From Schistocephalus solidus (Eukaryota > Platyhelminthes > Cestoda > Diphyllobothriidea > Diphyllobothriidae), in NCBI GenBank assembly GCA_017591395.1, contig WEDG01000317.1, positions 62,001-126,000 of the forward strand: 64,000 bases of DNA, in the 5' to 3' direction. Positions within the stretch are counted from its first letter, which is position 1; each line of letters opens with the position of its first letter. A model generated the notes under the pieces. The model was not told where the DNA came from. It ran no database searches and worked only from the letters and a program-made list of their open reading frames with translations. A program made the position numbers and the translations under genes. Below are positions 23,384-35,360 of this stretch, piece after piece.

Positions 23384-25195
23384 TAGCACCACACAGATAG
23401 CATTTGGTCGCTCCATTTGTCTCGTACAGGTGGTGAATGCTCCTGTGGCCGCCTCTAACTGGTATCCAACTCTCACCTGTGGCTCCTCGAAGCTTGGATA
23501 TTTCCAGTGGCCACAACCCCGGAAACCGTCACGACCGGCGGGTTAAATTAGGTGAGGGTCTGCGGTGTTGTGTGTGCCTCCACACCCGGTATGTCTGACT
23601 CCCGAACTTCCCCCCTCCCCCCTCTCCAAAAGTCCTACGGTGGGGGCGACAGCAACCCCGTAGGCGGCTCAGACTAATTTAAGTCGTTCTCCCACTTAAA
23701 CAAATCCGTGACCCAAAATGGAGTTCGGCAGCCGTCTGGGATGTCCGAGCAGCCCTATTTAGGAACAGCACTGCTTGCCTCCTCGCGGAGGAAGGGGCTA
23801 GAAACGGTGCCCTAAACAAATGCTGGTGAAAACGTCTTCTGCAGCCGGCCGCGGCTCGCAGATCACAAAATATGCGGTCGTAAAACTCAAACAAACAACA
23901 ATACCCTCGTCCCCATCTCCCTCGTCATACCCTCCGGGCCGCTCGGGTGAGTCCACTCACACTAGCAGCCTTGAATGTTCGTTCCCTTTTAGACAATCCT
24001 AGGAGCAACCGGTCGTACCGGTGGACGGCGTTAGTCGCTCGCGAAATGGCACTCTACAAGGTGGACATTGCTGCTCTCAGCAAGACCCGAGTCTCTGAGC
24101 AGGGTCAGCTGGAGGAGGTGGGTGCCGGCTACACCTTCTTCTGGAGCGGCCGGCCAAAGGCAGAGCGAAGCGATGCTGGTGTTGCCTTTGCCATCCGGAA
24201 CGACATCGTGGGACGTCTGCCCTGTCTGCAGCAATGTATCAATGATCGCCTGATGAGCTTCCGCCTGCCTCTTCGGGGAGACCAATGACGAGCTCGGATG
24301 CGGCGAAGGACAAATTATACGAGGACCTGCACGCCCTACTGGCGACTGTGCCGAAAGTGGACAAGTTAATTATCCTTGGTGACTTCAACGCCCACGTCGG
24401 GACGGACCACGCTGCCTGGCAGGGAGTGCTGCGTCCCCACGGTCTTGGTAGCTGTAACGATAACGGCCTCCTTCTTCTGCAAACGTGTGCGTAACACAGT
24501 CACCTGCTGACCAACACCTTCCGACGCGGGAGAAGGCCACGTGGATGCACCCTCGGTCGCAGCGCTGGCAGCTGCTGGACTATGTTCTCGTCCGGAGGCG
24601 AGATCGACAGGACGTGCTGGTAACCAAGATGATCCGCGATGCCGATGGTTGGACAGATCACCGCCTCGTCATCTCCCAGATGAGGCTCCGACTGCAACCC
24701 CGACGAAGGCCCCAAGGTGAGCGAACGCCCGGTAAGTTAAATACTCTTTTGTTAAATTTGCCTGCTCAATGTTTTGATTTCAGCAACCAAATAACCGAGA
24801 CCTGGTGAACCTGCATGCTGTAGATTGTAATGCCACCAGCGGTAAAGCACCGAGATCCGACGCAATCCCACCAGAAGTCTACAAGCACGGTGGGCCCCAA
24901 CTGATGGCAGAACTCAGAAAACTCTTTCAGGAGATGTGGCACCAAGGACAAAGACGCGGCCGTCGTCCATTTCCACAAGCGTAAGGGGAACCAGCAAATA
25001 TGTTATAATCACAGAGGCATCTCGTTGCTCAACATTGCCGGGATGATCTTCGCCCGTATCGTTCTCAATCGTCTGAAAGGTCACCTAGAGCAGGGCCTAT
25101 TCCCGGAAAGCCAATGTGGCTTCTGCCGACACCGCGGAACAACCGACATGATCTTTGCCGCCCGCCAGCTACAACAAAAGTGTCTTGTGTTTGTG
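23384..25195 (+). pseudogene. Non-LTR retrotransposon (LINE-a), decayed: 5' UTR, AP endonuclease, RT fragment
   Basis: The 5' UTR (23384-23946) is shared with the copy at 30773-34915. The endonuclease begins at 23947 with LAALNVRSLL, then [15 protein letters not shown], the [16 protein letters not shown] catalytic Asp/Asn motif, and [11 protein letters not shown] with the catalytic His. Frameshifts fall near 24280 and 24490. The RT remnant has SGKAPRSDAIPPEVYKHGGP, FARIVLNRLKGHLEQG and RGTTDMIFAARQLQ, then breaks off at 25195 into R1. The clade resembles RTE-like or CR1-like flatworm LINEs; I cannot settle which. Confidence 0.85.
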
Positions 25196-25600
25196 CCCCC
25201 TAAACGGGCCACATGGTAGATGCGCTGGACCAACACGGGGTCAAATTAGAGTGCGACAGGCATTTTTATTTGGGATGAGGTCCCATAACAAATGCCGAAA
25301 ATTCGGGGTGCACGCGATCAACATGGGCACGTCCAGGTGCCGGCTCATGTCGCACGCCGCTCTCCCATTCCGTGGGAGATGCTTCATCTGCGCCCGACAC
25401 CGCCTCCGTTCTTCTTAACTATGTCTTGACACCGAGCACAGGCGGGCAAGGGGAAAGAGAATCTGGTAGATGGAGTGCAGGTCTGCTATCACTTAAAACT
25501 AATTTGCGCACAAGGCACCGTCCCTACACCACCGTTCTGTGGAGCATACGTTTGATTACGACGGTCAAACTGACGTGCGTGTGTGCACGTTTGTGCAAAT
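25190..25600 (-). repeat. R1 repeat joined to the LINE-a breakpoint
   Basis: Starts TGCCCCCTAAACGGGCCACA and contains GAGATGCTTCATCTGCGCCC and GTTCTGTGGAGCATACG. The junction with the LINE RT is direct, suggesting insertion into or recombination with the LINE. Confidence 0.75.
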
Positions 25601-26612
25601 TTTCATGGTAAGACTGGGTTTAAGATAGTGAGTCTGGGGGAGGGGGAAGGGGAGCTAAATGGTATGTTTTGTACCTTTGCTGTTTTTACAAGCGAACCGG
25701 CTAGACACCCACGCAAAAGGAACCCTTTAAGCGACTAGTAGACGGGTAGTAGTCCTCCCTGTCGAACCAGAAACCTTGTTTTCGTCCCGACAGATTCGAA
25801 AACATGAGGAAGCACGGGCTTAGTGGGAGGGGGAGGCGGCGTAGGAGAGCAAGTCTACATTTACTCTAGCTGTGGAAAAAGAGGTCTGCTGTGCAAAGAG
25901 GGGAGGCAAAGAACATAAAATAAAGCAGGCACTATCAGGTGCAGACAAAAAGGTGCCTGGTTCAACATCGTCCCACGAGACGAGCACAACCTTGCAAATG
26001 CGCCTTGACTTGCGTATTCTGGGGGGGGGGAATTCGAGGCACCTACGTGACTCTTGGTTCACGCACCCACCGCGTTCCCATGACAAGACAAGATCAAAAG
26101 AACCGGAGGTGGGTGCAGGGGTTGACAAGACCGGGCACCCCATGTGCCACGAGAGACCTAGTGCCATCCGCCTACGTTAAAGCGTCCGCAGATCTTGCGC
26201 ACGTGAGAGCGCCATAATGGTTGCTGCAGGAAGCAGGATCTACGGCCTGACGCCCATTCAAGGTCAGGGCTGTCAGCGAAGCGAATCAGGGTTGATTTGA
26301 CTGTCCGTCTCTTCCCGTTGCCTTGCAACCGTGGCTTATCCTATTCAAGCCGACTGGCAATGAAGTTGGACCCAGTGGCTGCCGTGACGTTAAGCCTCCG
26401 TCTACGCTTGCCACAGACGCGTCGGCCGCCTAACGCAAGGCAGTGGCGTTTAGCGAATGAGGGTTCATAGCATCAGGAGGATCCATTGGCAAGCGGGCAG
26501 TGCTCACCATCACCATAGCAGAATTTGTAGGGCACGACAACACGGATGAAAGGTTAGGTAGAAGAGGAAAAGTGGAGAAATGGGGGGGGGGCTAAAAGAA
26601 GGTGAAACCTAC
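25601..26612 (-). other. Intron 5, 3'-proximal to exon 5 donor
   Basis: Possible R1 scraps near 26085-26160. No other element recognised. Confidence 0.35.
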
Positions 26613-26946
26613 TCCGTCGAGATAGTACTGTCGCAGTCAACAGAGGCAGCGGCGGGATCAGTGTTGCTGCCGACAAAGCTGGACCAGTCGAGGGAGGGCG
26701 TATTGACCCAGAGGTGCAGTAATTCGTCATAGGCTCTCTCCAGGGAGTTTATGAGGAACTCGTGGGATAAATATTGACGCAAAGCGACGGAGGCCGGTTC
26801 GGAGGTGCTGGCAGCAGTGGTGGTGGGGGCGGCGGGTGGCATGGTAAGGGAGGCAGGTCTCGGGCTGTTGAGGCTGAGAGCTGCAAGGTTCTCCTGAGTC
26901 TCGCGAAGGAGCGGGTATTGAGGAGATAGTGCTGAGAAGTTAAACC
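26613..26946 (-). CDS. HDAC4: Probable HDAC exon 5, regulatory region
   Basis: Open frame between acceptor TTTCCACAG (26947-26948) and donor GGA|GTAGGT (26611-26612). It starts with two bases that complete a Gly codon with exon 4 and ends in phase 2, as exon 6 requires. It encodes a Ser/Thr/Pro/Ala-rich segment of about 110 residues with a conserved-looking middle (SPQYPLLRETQENLAALSL) and a helical part (HEFLINSLERAYDELLHLW). I recognise no family motif. Assignment to this gene rests on strand, position, splice signals and phase agreement with both neighbours. Confidence 0.65.
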
Positions 26947-27589
26947 CTGTGGAAATGGTAAGAGTGGTTGCACTCAATGGTGGCAATGGAGATGGGGCAG
27001 TTGGTGTGCCCTAGGCATCTACTATGACGTAAATCTTAAATTCCGAAAAGCCTAGGGTGCTCAGGGCGTAGAAAGCCCAAAAAAGCAGTCGTTCTTCTCT
27101 CAAGCCTCATTTGATCGAACCGACAGCAGCACAATAGACCGACTTGTCTACTTCTCTCCCGCTTACTAAATTTTATGCTGGTACGTCAACTGCGACAAGG
27201 ATGGGAATACAGAGGTTTATTTGGCCGAATAACGGACAGTGGCTGAGGAGAGACGAGTGGGCAATAAATTCGCTTGAAGGACCGGTTACGAGCATGTGGG
27301 GTTTAATAGCGATCGATGAGAAAAGAACGTTGGTTGCAATCGCAGGTCCTACACGCCTGACGAAGGCTAAAAACCCAGAAATGTCCATCCCAGTTTCAGC
27401 CTTGTCTTTGTCGATACTTCCCTTCCGCACATACTTCTGGTCACAGTGCGAATGTCTGCGAGGGACCTGGATTGAGTCCAAAGGCATAACCGGACGAGCA
27501 TGATCAGTAAGCCAAAATCCAAAATCATTTCAAACATATTTCGGTAAACGAACTTCTCTCCTCTTCTTCTTCGTCTTCTTCGCAGAATG
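26947..27589 (-). other. Intron 4, next to exon 5
   Basis: Contains a degenerate SINE body at about 27360-27425 (CCAGAAATGTCCATCCCAG, TTGTCTTTGTCG). The rest is not recognised. Confidence 0.4.
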
Positions 27590-28355
27590 AGGAACAGGAT
27601 ATATATGGTAGAATAACATTACCGAAAAAGACAAAGGACAGTTGATTGACCATTTCTGGTTCATTAGTCGTCATCAAATACCCAAACCCAGGTGTCTGAA
27701 CGCATGGGGCTCAAACCCACGACCAGTTGGTTATAAGTACAACAATCTAATCATTGAGACGCGGGCTCGATGTCTTGTCAATTGCGATCGGGAATATAAA
27801 CATTGATGGATGGACACTCACCGATCGGTTACGAGACTCGCTCGTGCCGTTCTGTCTTGGGGCTCACTCTCGAGCACCGCCTGTGAGGAGGAGCCGTCCT
27901 AACCGATCCGCTCACACACCGACCTGACGGCTCTTCCCAAGCTGCACTATCGATCCACCCATATGGTGTGCGCGCGAGCTGCCGACAGGATGAGTCATAG
28001 TACCAATCGGGATGCTACCCACTGAATACCACTAGCTGATTGGTCCGATCGCCGCCCGACCTTGAGCACACTCATACGTTCTTTGTTTGACTTAAAGATC
28101 GCTGTAAGCATTCGGCAATACACTCCTATTCTTCCGCCCGTGCTGTTCAGTTCTCCTTTGGGGTTCGATCGACGCGTTGTTTGACGGGCGCACATCAAGG
28201 CTTGTGGCAAGACCATAACACCGCCAGCACCCATACAGCGGCAGGGAGAGACCAGAATGACAATTTCTGGTTTATTAGCCGTCATCAGCCCGCCATATCA
28301 AATTCCATATGTAAATGTATAAAGGCAGAATGATATGACCGAAAAAGACAAGGGA

Positions 28356-28400
28356 GACTGGAATGACAATTTCTGGCTTATTAGCCGTCATCAGCCAGCC
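28356..28400 (-). ncRNA. Hammerhead-like segment in a reverse SINE copy
   Basis: Stem I GGCTGG pairs with CCAGTC. The core CTGATGA is followed by GGCT-AATA-AGCC as helix II, then GAAA. Stem III is AT/AT with loop TGTC, followed by ATT as the presumed cleavage triplet. The loop differs from the array copies while the stems are kept. Confidence 0.55.
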
Positions 28401-28714
28401 AGACCCAACCCCAGGCGCTGCGGCGCCCGAGGCTCGAACTCGCGACCTGTTGGGCATAAGTCCAACGCTCTACCCACTGCACCACGAGTTCGTTGTCTTG
28501 CCGATTTCGATCGGGAATATTAGCAATTGTCGGTAGGCGCTCACCGATCGGTTACAGGACTCACTCGTCCCGTTGTGCCATGGGGCTTACTCTACAGCCC
28601 CGCCAGCAGCCGCAGAGCGGCAAGTGATATAGGCAGAATTGGTAGAGCGTTGGACTTCTGCCCAACAGGTCGCGAGTTCGAGCCTCGGGCGCCGCAGCGC
28701 CTGGGGTTGGGTAT

Positions 28715-28759
28715 GGCTGGCTGATGACGGCTAATAAGCCAGAAATGGCAATTCCAGTC
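28715..28759 (+). ncRNA. Hammerhead-like segment in a forward SINE copy
   Basis: GGCTGG/CCAGTC stem I, CTGATGA core, GGCT/AGCC helix II, GAAA, short AT/AT stem III with loop GGCA, cleavage triplet ATT. The C and A flanking helix II do not pair, a departure from the consensus. Confidence 0.55.
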
Positions 28760-28895
28760 TCCCTTGTCTTTGTCGGTAATATCATTCTGCCTATATCACT
28801 AGCCGCTCTGCGGCTGCTGGCGGGGCTGTAGAGTAAGCCCCAAGGCACAACAGCACGAGTGAGTCCTGTAACCGATCGGTGAGCGCCCAAATACC

Positions 28896-29889
28896 ATTAT
28901 AAATGTACATATAAACTAACAAGCATCGGCAGACAAAACCCCTCATGAGATTTTAATTTATACGTCGTCACATGGTATGCAGTCTCAATCACGCGTTTCT
29001 AAGGCCTAAAAAGGGTCGGAATGTTTGACGTTCTGGGCACGCAAAAACGTCTTGTACGACAAAAATTCAGACTGAGAACTATGAGCAGAACTCCAGTTTT
29101 TATCCAGCTTCTTCACCTTCGCAGTTTACAGCTCGAGGGAAGGAGAAACTGACCTGAAAGAAGTATTTACGGAAAAGAAGATGAACGTCTACTTAAAAAC
29201 GTTTGACCTGGTTTTCTGTGCAAAAAGCTTGGGTTAAGGTGATGAAGGCAGCCAGTGAAAGCACTAAAGAAAGATTTGAGTTCAAAGCAAAGCCGCCTGA
29301 GTCGTTGCAAAGAGTACGCCCATGCTCAGCGAAATGTAGTCGAGGAAGATTTTGAACTGGACAGAAAAATAATTATAATAGGAAACAAACACGATGGAAT
29401 GAGATGACGGGAGACGTTAATCCTGGAAGGAGTATGGGCGCATGGTAACTATAGCTTATGGCTACTGCATCACTTGTGCGTCTATCATTCCTATATGTAA
29501 GAATCTGAACGCCAGACGAATAAAAAGTTTTCTTCCAGCAATTGCATCAGAAGGACACGGTAATGGATGCCCCTGGAATTAAATGCAAAGCCCTAGTAAT
29601 ACAGGGGTTACCAAGTACCGTGTCCAACGATCACATCCTTATCTTCTTCTCTTCTTTTCGCGTATAAATCGGTACTTTATTGATACCCGACGCTCTGAAA
29701 CGCCAATCACTACTGCGTACGTGTTCTGTACCCTCATCATGCATACAACATCAGTGTTCAATGAATAACCTGGTCCATAATGGACCATAATGGAAGGACA
29801 AAGGAAAGCGCACCGCGGTTAAGTGTTGAGGAACAGTGGCTGACATAGATAAACAGTACGTCAGCGCATGCCAAACCCGACCTGTACCC
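28896..29889. other. Unrecognised intron sequence
   Basis: About 1 kb of intron 4 with nothing I can name. Confidence 0.4.
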
Positions 29890-30690
29890 ACTAGAATGCA
29901 CACACGACAGTTCGACCGTCGTTGTCCGACGATTTATATCGTATGCTCCACGGAAGGGTGGTGTAGGGACGGTGACAAGCGCGTGATTTATATTAAAGTG
30001 ATAGTAGACTTGCGCTGCATCTACCACACTCTCTCCTCCTCCCCCACCTGAGCCCGGTGTCATGACAGAGTCAAGAAGACCGAAGATGGGAGAGGGCGCA
30101 GGTATTTGGCGCGGCCGGAGCCGCCCCTGGGCGTAACACCACACCTGGCTCGGAGCCCACGGAGTGGGAGTGCCGTAAAGGCCACATTAAGAAGGAGCCA
30201 TTGCAGCCTGACTCTCAGTCCGCCACTCAGCCACTCCACACAAAACAAATATTTGTTTGACCACGCGGTCCGAGTGTTCTTGTCAGTTGGCAACCTTCCA
30301 AGCCATGGCTTTTAGCGCACCGTGCTAGTTTCAAGCGTGTCAGATTGTTTAGAGTGGGTAAAATGCGCTGACCTGTCGACTTCACTCTCTCCTCCACCCC
30401 CACAATCAGATCACCGTCCTAGCCAGTCAGTTGTCTGATGTGGGAGTGGGCGCATTGGCTGACGGGTCGGCGTACCCATCTTCGCGTCCCATAGCACGAC
30501 CTGGCCCCCAAAACGCACACACCAGGATTCACTCAATCAGGGGATATGGAGGAGCCATCGCCGTTTGATTCCCAGTCTACTGGTCAGCCACGCGACACAC
30601 AGCACATATACTGGGCCGACGGCGTGGTCTGGTGTAAGCGTCAGATTGGCAGCCTTTCAAGCCGCGGTTTCTAGGAAACCGTGATTTTAT
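29890..30690 (+). repeat. R1 repeat, longest copy
   Basis: Contains all R1 landmarks in order, then a second block after TTAGAGTGGGTAAAATGCGC that is also seen at about 11330-11450. This may be close to full length, about 0.8 kb. It abuts the 3' end of LINE-b. Confidence 0.8.
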
Positions 30691-30772
30691 AGGTACATTA
30701 TGATGATTGTGAGGGTGTTGTCTATGTATTAGTGTAGATGGTGTGCGCTGATGTGGCTAAGCCTCCGATGGT

Positions 30773-33700
30773 TCACCACAGGTTGTCGTGGAGGCGCATG
30801 TGTCCCGATAGGCCCATGCGGTGTGTAAATGTGCGGGAGTAGTGAGGGCAGTGGAGGCGGGCGCGGCGAGTGTATGTCGGAGCCCTAGGCACTGGTTAAC
30901 CAGCCTCCGTGCAATGGATTCGCAAGTGACCGACCAGGCCGATGCGGGAGGTGAATGTGCGGTCGCATTGAGGACAGTTTAGGAAAGAGTCCCTATAGCT
31001 GGTGGTGGTGGTGGTGACGGCGGCGGCGGCGGCGAAAGCGGTGGTGGTTGCGTTGGTGGGGGCTTAACAGGCGATGAGTATTCGGGATGTGGTCTCTATG
31101 ATGGTGGGAGTAATGGAATTGATACCAGGAGTGAGGGTGGGGGAGTCTGAAGGAGGGTTGGCAGGATTTGACGAAGTTGGAATTTTCGGATTGTGCATTG
31201 CGTTCGAAGATGTTCAACCAGGCCGATTCGCGCGCGGAAGATGCGTTGACAGAGCAGGCATGTTGGAAGGGCCTGGGCATCGGCGGTGCTGGTCCGGGGC
31301 GCTGGTGACTTTCGAGCCGCTCTTTTAGCCTTGGCGGCGGCGATCCGGTTGGCCTCATAGATTGCTGAACCAGTATTCAAGGATCTTCTCTATGCCGGTC
31401 TATCCTGGGCGAGATCCTCCAGGTCGCCGGTTTGATTTGCAGTTGCTTCAAAGATTTTCAAGGTGACGTCCCTGTCACCGAGCACCCGTAGCTACATCTC
31501 CGTAGAAAAGTCGTTTGAGTAGTCGCTCGTCGTCATTCTCACCAGGGGTGGCCGCTCCATCGCAGTTGCACTTGCCTCAGCATGGAGTGGATGCTGAGGA
31601 TTCCGGTCTGCTCCAGGACTTCCGTGTCCGGGATCCTGTCTTGACATCTCAGCTTCAGTATTTTGCGGAGGCAGCTGAGATAGAAAAGATTCAGCTTCCT
31701 GGCTGGGTTCGAGTAGACGGTCCAGGTCTCCGCTCCGTAAAGGAGTGTCGTCAAGACGCAAGGCCTTATACATCTTCAGTTTGGTGTTCACGTGAATACC
31801 GTGGCGATTCCACACGGAGGCCTGCAGCCGGCCGAAGGCCTCACAGGCTTTGGATATCCGTTGGGCAACCTCGTCATCGATTCTCGTGTTGCGTGGCAGC
31901 GTGTTTCCTAGATAAGCGAAGGTTTTCATATGTTTGAGTTGAGCACAGTTGAAATTGCTTCAGGGAGCATTGCATTCTGCGCTGGGCGGCGGTTGGTGCA
32001 TGACAATCATTTTGGCTGTACTGATTGTTAATTCAAAATTGGCGCAGCCTGCGGCGAAGAGGTCCATGCTCCTTTGCATGTCCTCTTCTGTCACGGTGTT
32101 AAGGGCGCAGTCGTCCGCGAAGAGCAAGTCATGGACTAGACACGGGCGTTGAAGCCTGCATACGCCGACTGTTGACAAGGTGCCCGTCAGTTCTGTAGGC
32201 GATGCGGATCACAGGCTGCTCATCACGGTAGGCGTCCATCCGCATAGCCGAGAACATGAGACTGAACAGGGTGGGGGCCAATACGCAGCCCTGCTTAACT
32301 CTGTTGGTCACCGCGAATGCTTCGGATACAATTCCGTTGTCAGTGACGCGCGCCGTCATCCCGTCATGAAGCTGACGCAGCATGTGCGTGACCCGCTCAG
32401 GACAGCCGAATTTCTGCTTGACTTTCCACAGTCCGTGACGATTTACCGTGTCAAAGGCTTTCGTCAGATCCACAAAGGTAGTGTATAGGTGAATTCGCAT
32501 CTCCTGGCATTTCTCTGGTAGCTGGCGGGCGGCAAACATCATGTCAGTTGTTCCGCGGCGTCGAAGGAAACCACATTGGCTTTGCGGGCGCAGGCCTTGC
32601 TCTAGGTGACCGTTCAGACGATTGAGAAGGATACGGGGGAATATCTTTCCGGCGATGTGGAGCAACGAGATGCCTCTGTGATTATCACAGAATTGCCGGT
32701 TCCATGTCAATTTGTAGAGCGGGACGATGGTCGCTTCTTTGAAATCCTGAGGAACTTGTCCTTGGTGCCACATCTCCTGGAAGAGTGTTGTGAGTTCTGC
32801 CATCAGCCGGGGCCCACCGTGCTTGTAGACTTCCGGTGGGATTGCGTCGGATCCCGGTGCTTTACCGCTGGAAATCTGCTGCACGACCCTGATGGTTGTT
32901 GGTAGGGAAAGCGGCAGATCCAGGTCATTGTTCGTGTGCACTTGAGGGAGCTGGTCAATGGCAGCATCGGAGATGGCTGGTGAGCAATTAAAGGACACTT
33001 CTGAAGTGCTCGGCCCAGCGCTTCAGAATTTGCGATTTCTCTGTCAGCAGTGTTGTGCCGTCAGAGCTGAGCAGCGGTGCGGACCCCTTGATACACGGGC
33101 CATAGATGGCCTTGATGACTTTGAAAAAGTTTTTCATTTCATTGCGGTCCGAATACCCCTGGATTTCCTCAGCCTTTCGGATCATCCAGGCATCCTGCGT
33201 CTTCCACAGCCATTGCCGTACAAGGCGGCGGCATCTGAAGAAGGCTGCTTTGGTGGCATCAGTCCGAAGATCCATGTAGGCTTTGTGCAGTCCATTATTC
33301 TCCACGAGAAAGTTGCTGATGTCGGCGTCATTGTCTACAAACCAGTCCTAGATTTGACGGCGTGCGCGTCCAAGGACATAGAAGGCGGTGGAATGCATGA
33401 CATTTCGCAGTTGACACCATCGTGTTTTTACAGTCCCGTTATTTTCTGGAGCATGCAGGTTCTCGAGGTTCTTGTTTATTTGATTGCTGAAATCAAAACA
33501 GTGAGCAGGCAAATTTAACAAAAGAGTATTAAACTTACCTGGCAGTCGCTAACCTTGGGGCCTTCGTCGGGTTTGCAGTCGGAGCCTCATCTGGGAGATG
33601 ACGAGGCGGTGATCTGTCCAACCATCGGCATCGCGGATCCCTTTGGTTACCAGCACGTCCTGTTGATCTCGCCTCCGGACTAGAACATAGTCCGGCAGCT

Positions 33701-34915
33701 GCCAGCGCCGCGACCGAGGGTGTATCCACGTGGCCTTCTCCCACGTCGGAAGGCGGAATAGACGGTGTTCCGCACACGTTCGCAGAAGAAGGAGGCCGTT
33801 ATCATTACAGCTTCCGATACCATGGGGACTCAGCACTCCCAACCGGGCAGCGTGGTCAGTCCCGACACTGGCATTGAAGTCACCAAGGACAATTAACTTG
33901 TCCAACTTCGGCACAGTCGCCAGCAGGGCCTGCAGGCCCTCGTAGAATATTTCCTTCGCCGCATCAGAGCTCGTCATTGGGGGAGCGTAGGCGCTGATGA
34001 TGGTGGCAAACTGGTCTCCCCGAAGATGCAGGCGGAAGCTCATCAGGCGATCATTGATACACTGCTGCAGACAGGGCAGACGTCCCACGATGTCGTTCCG
34101 GATGGTAAAGGCAACACCAGCGTCGCGTCGCTCCAGAAGAAGGTGTAGCCGGCACCCATCTCCTCCAGCTGACCCTGCTCAGAGAATCGTGTCTCGCTGA
34201 GAGCAGTAATGTCCACCTTGTAGCGCGCCAGTTCCCGAGCGACTAGCGCCGTCCTGCGTTCCGGCCAGTTGCTCCTAGGATTGGCTAAAAGGGAACGAAC
34301 ATTCCAGGCTGCTAGTGTGAGTGGACTCACCCGAGCGGCCCGGAGGGTATGGCGAGGGGGGATGGGAACGGGGGTATTGTTGTTTGTTTGAGTTTTACGA
34401 CCGCGTATTTTGCGATCTGCGAGCCGCGGCCGGCTGCAGAAGACGTGATAACCAGCATTTGTTTAGGGCACCTTTTCTAGCCCTTTCCTCCGCGAGGAGG
34501 CAAGCAGTGCTGTCCCTAAATAGGGCTGCTCGTACATCCCAGACGGCTGCCAAACTCCACTATGGATCACGGTTTTGTTTTAGTGGGAGAACGAACCGAG
34601 TTAGCCTGGGCCACCTACAGGGTTGCTGTCGCCGCCACCGTAGGACATTTTGAGAGGGGGGAGGTGGGAAGTTCGGGAGTCAGATATACCGGGTGTGGAG
34701 GCACACACAACACCGGAGACCCTCACCTGGTTTAGCCCGCCGGTCATGACGGTTTCCCGGGGTGTGGCCGCTGGGAAGAACCCAACTTCGAGGAGCCACG
34801 GGTGAGAGTTGGGTACCAGTTAGAGGCAGCCACAGGAACATTCACCACCTGTACGAGACAAATGGAGTGAACAAACGCTATCTGTGTGGTGCTGCCCCTA
34901 ACTAGTACCCCTAAC
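30773..34915 (-). pseudogene. Non-LTR retrotransposon (LINE-b), near full length but frameshifted
   Basis: In the minus direction: 5' UTR (34331-34915); AP endonuclease from about 34330 ([54 protein letters not shown]); RT at 32998-31960 with SSGKAPGSDAIPPEVYKHGG, FVDLTKAFDTVNRHGLWK (motif A), VKQGCVLAPTLFSLMF (motif B) and LLFADDCALNT (motif C, FADD); then FAYLGNTLPRNTRIDDEVA. A C-terminal region follows with C2H2 fingers of the RIGLVGHLRIH type, ending at TGA 30773-30775 after GHMRLHDNLW. A deletion near 34110 and a frameshift near 32170 disable it. It lies in the same orientation as the HDAC gene. Confidence 0.9.
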
Positions 34916-34944
34916 CTCCCCTAGTACCCTTACACCCCGCATAC

Positions 34945-35310
34945 AAGCACGACAGTTCGACCGTCGTAGTCCGAAGATGTCCACCGTATGCTCCACGGAA
35001 GGGTGGTACAGGGACGGTGACTTGTGCGTGATTTAGTTTAAAGTGATAGTAGACTTTCGCTGCATCTACCGCACTCTCTCCTCCTCTCCCACCTGAACCC
35101 GGTGTCATGACAGAGTCAAGAAGACCGGAGATGGTAGAGGGCGCAGGTTGCTGGCGCTGCCGGAGCCGCCCCTGCCACCACACCCCCCCCCCATGTTCGG
35201 CATTCGTTATGGGAGCGCAACCCGAATAACGGCTGCCGTGCCGTGGTGTGGCTTCCGTGTTGATCCAACGCATCTATCACGTGGCCTGTTTAGGGGGCAC
35301 ATGCATGCTG
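34945..35310 (+). repeat. R1 repeat 50 bp from the exon 4 donor
   Basis: Landmarks CACGACAGTTCGACCGTCG, GGTGACTTGTGCGTG, GCACTCTCTCCTCCTC and CACGTGGCCTGTTTAGGGGG. Confidence 0.8.
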
Positions 35311-35360
35311 GTAGTCATTGGGAGGGGGAACGGAAGGAAAGTAAAAAGCATGTGGCTTAC

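Larger units (their letters stand above)
27590..28895. repeat. Cluster of tRNA-derived SINEs in both orientations
   Basis: Reverse copies at about 27600-27772, 27800-27890 (tail only), 28220-28290 (body only) and 28316-28494 (body and head). A reverse tail lies at 28529-28638 and a forward copy at 28640-28890. The last two share inverted arms of about 105 bp around the forward body. Box B and CTGATGACGGCTAATAAGCC motifs are intact in several copies. Confidence 0.85.

Noticed and set aside
24714..24790. Intron-like GTAAGT...TTTCAG inside the LINE (also near 33490-33545)
   Set aside because: The frame is open through it in both LINE copies and encodes similar residues (LLLNLPA, FDFSNQI), so it is coding.
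31096..31380. Independent zinc-finger gene
   Set aside because: The finger sequence is in line with the LINE-b C-terminus and recurs in the decayed LINE tail at 12 kb.
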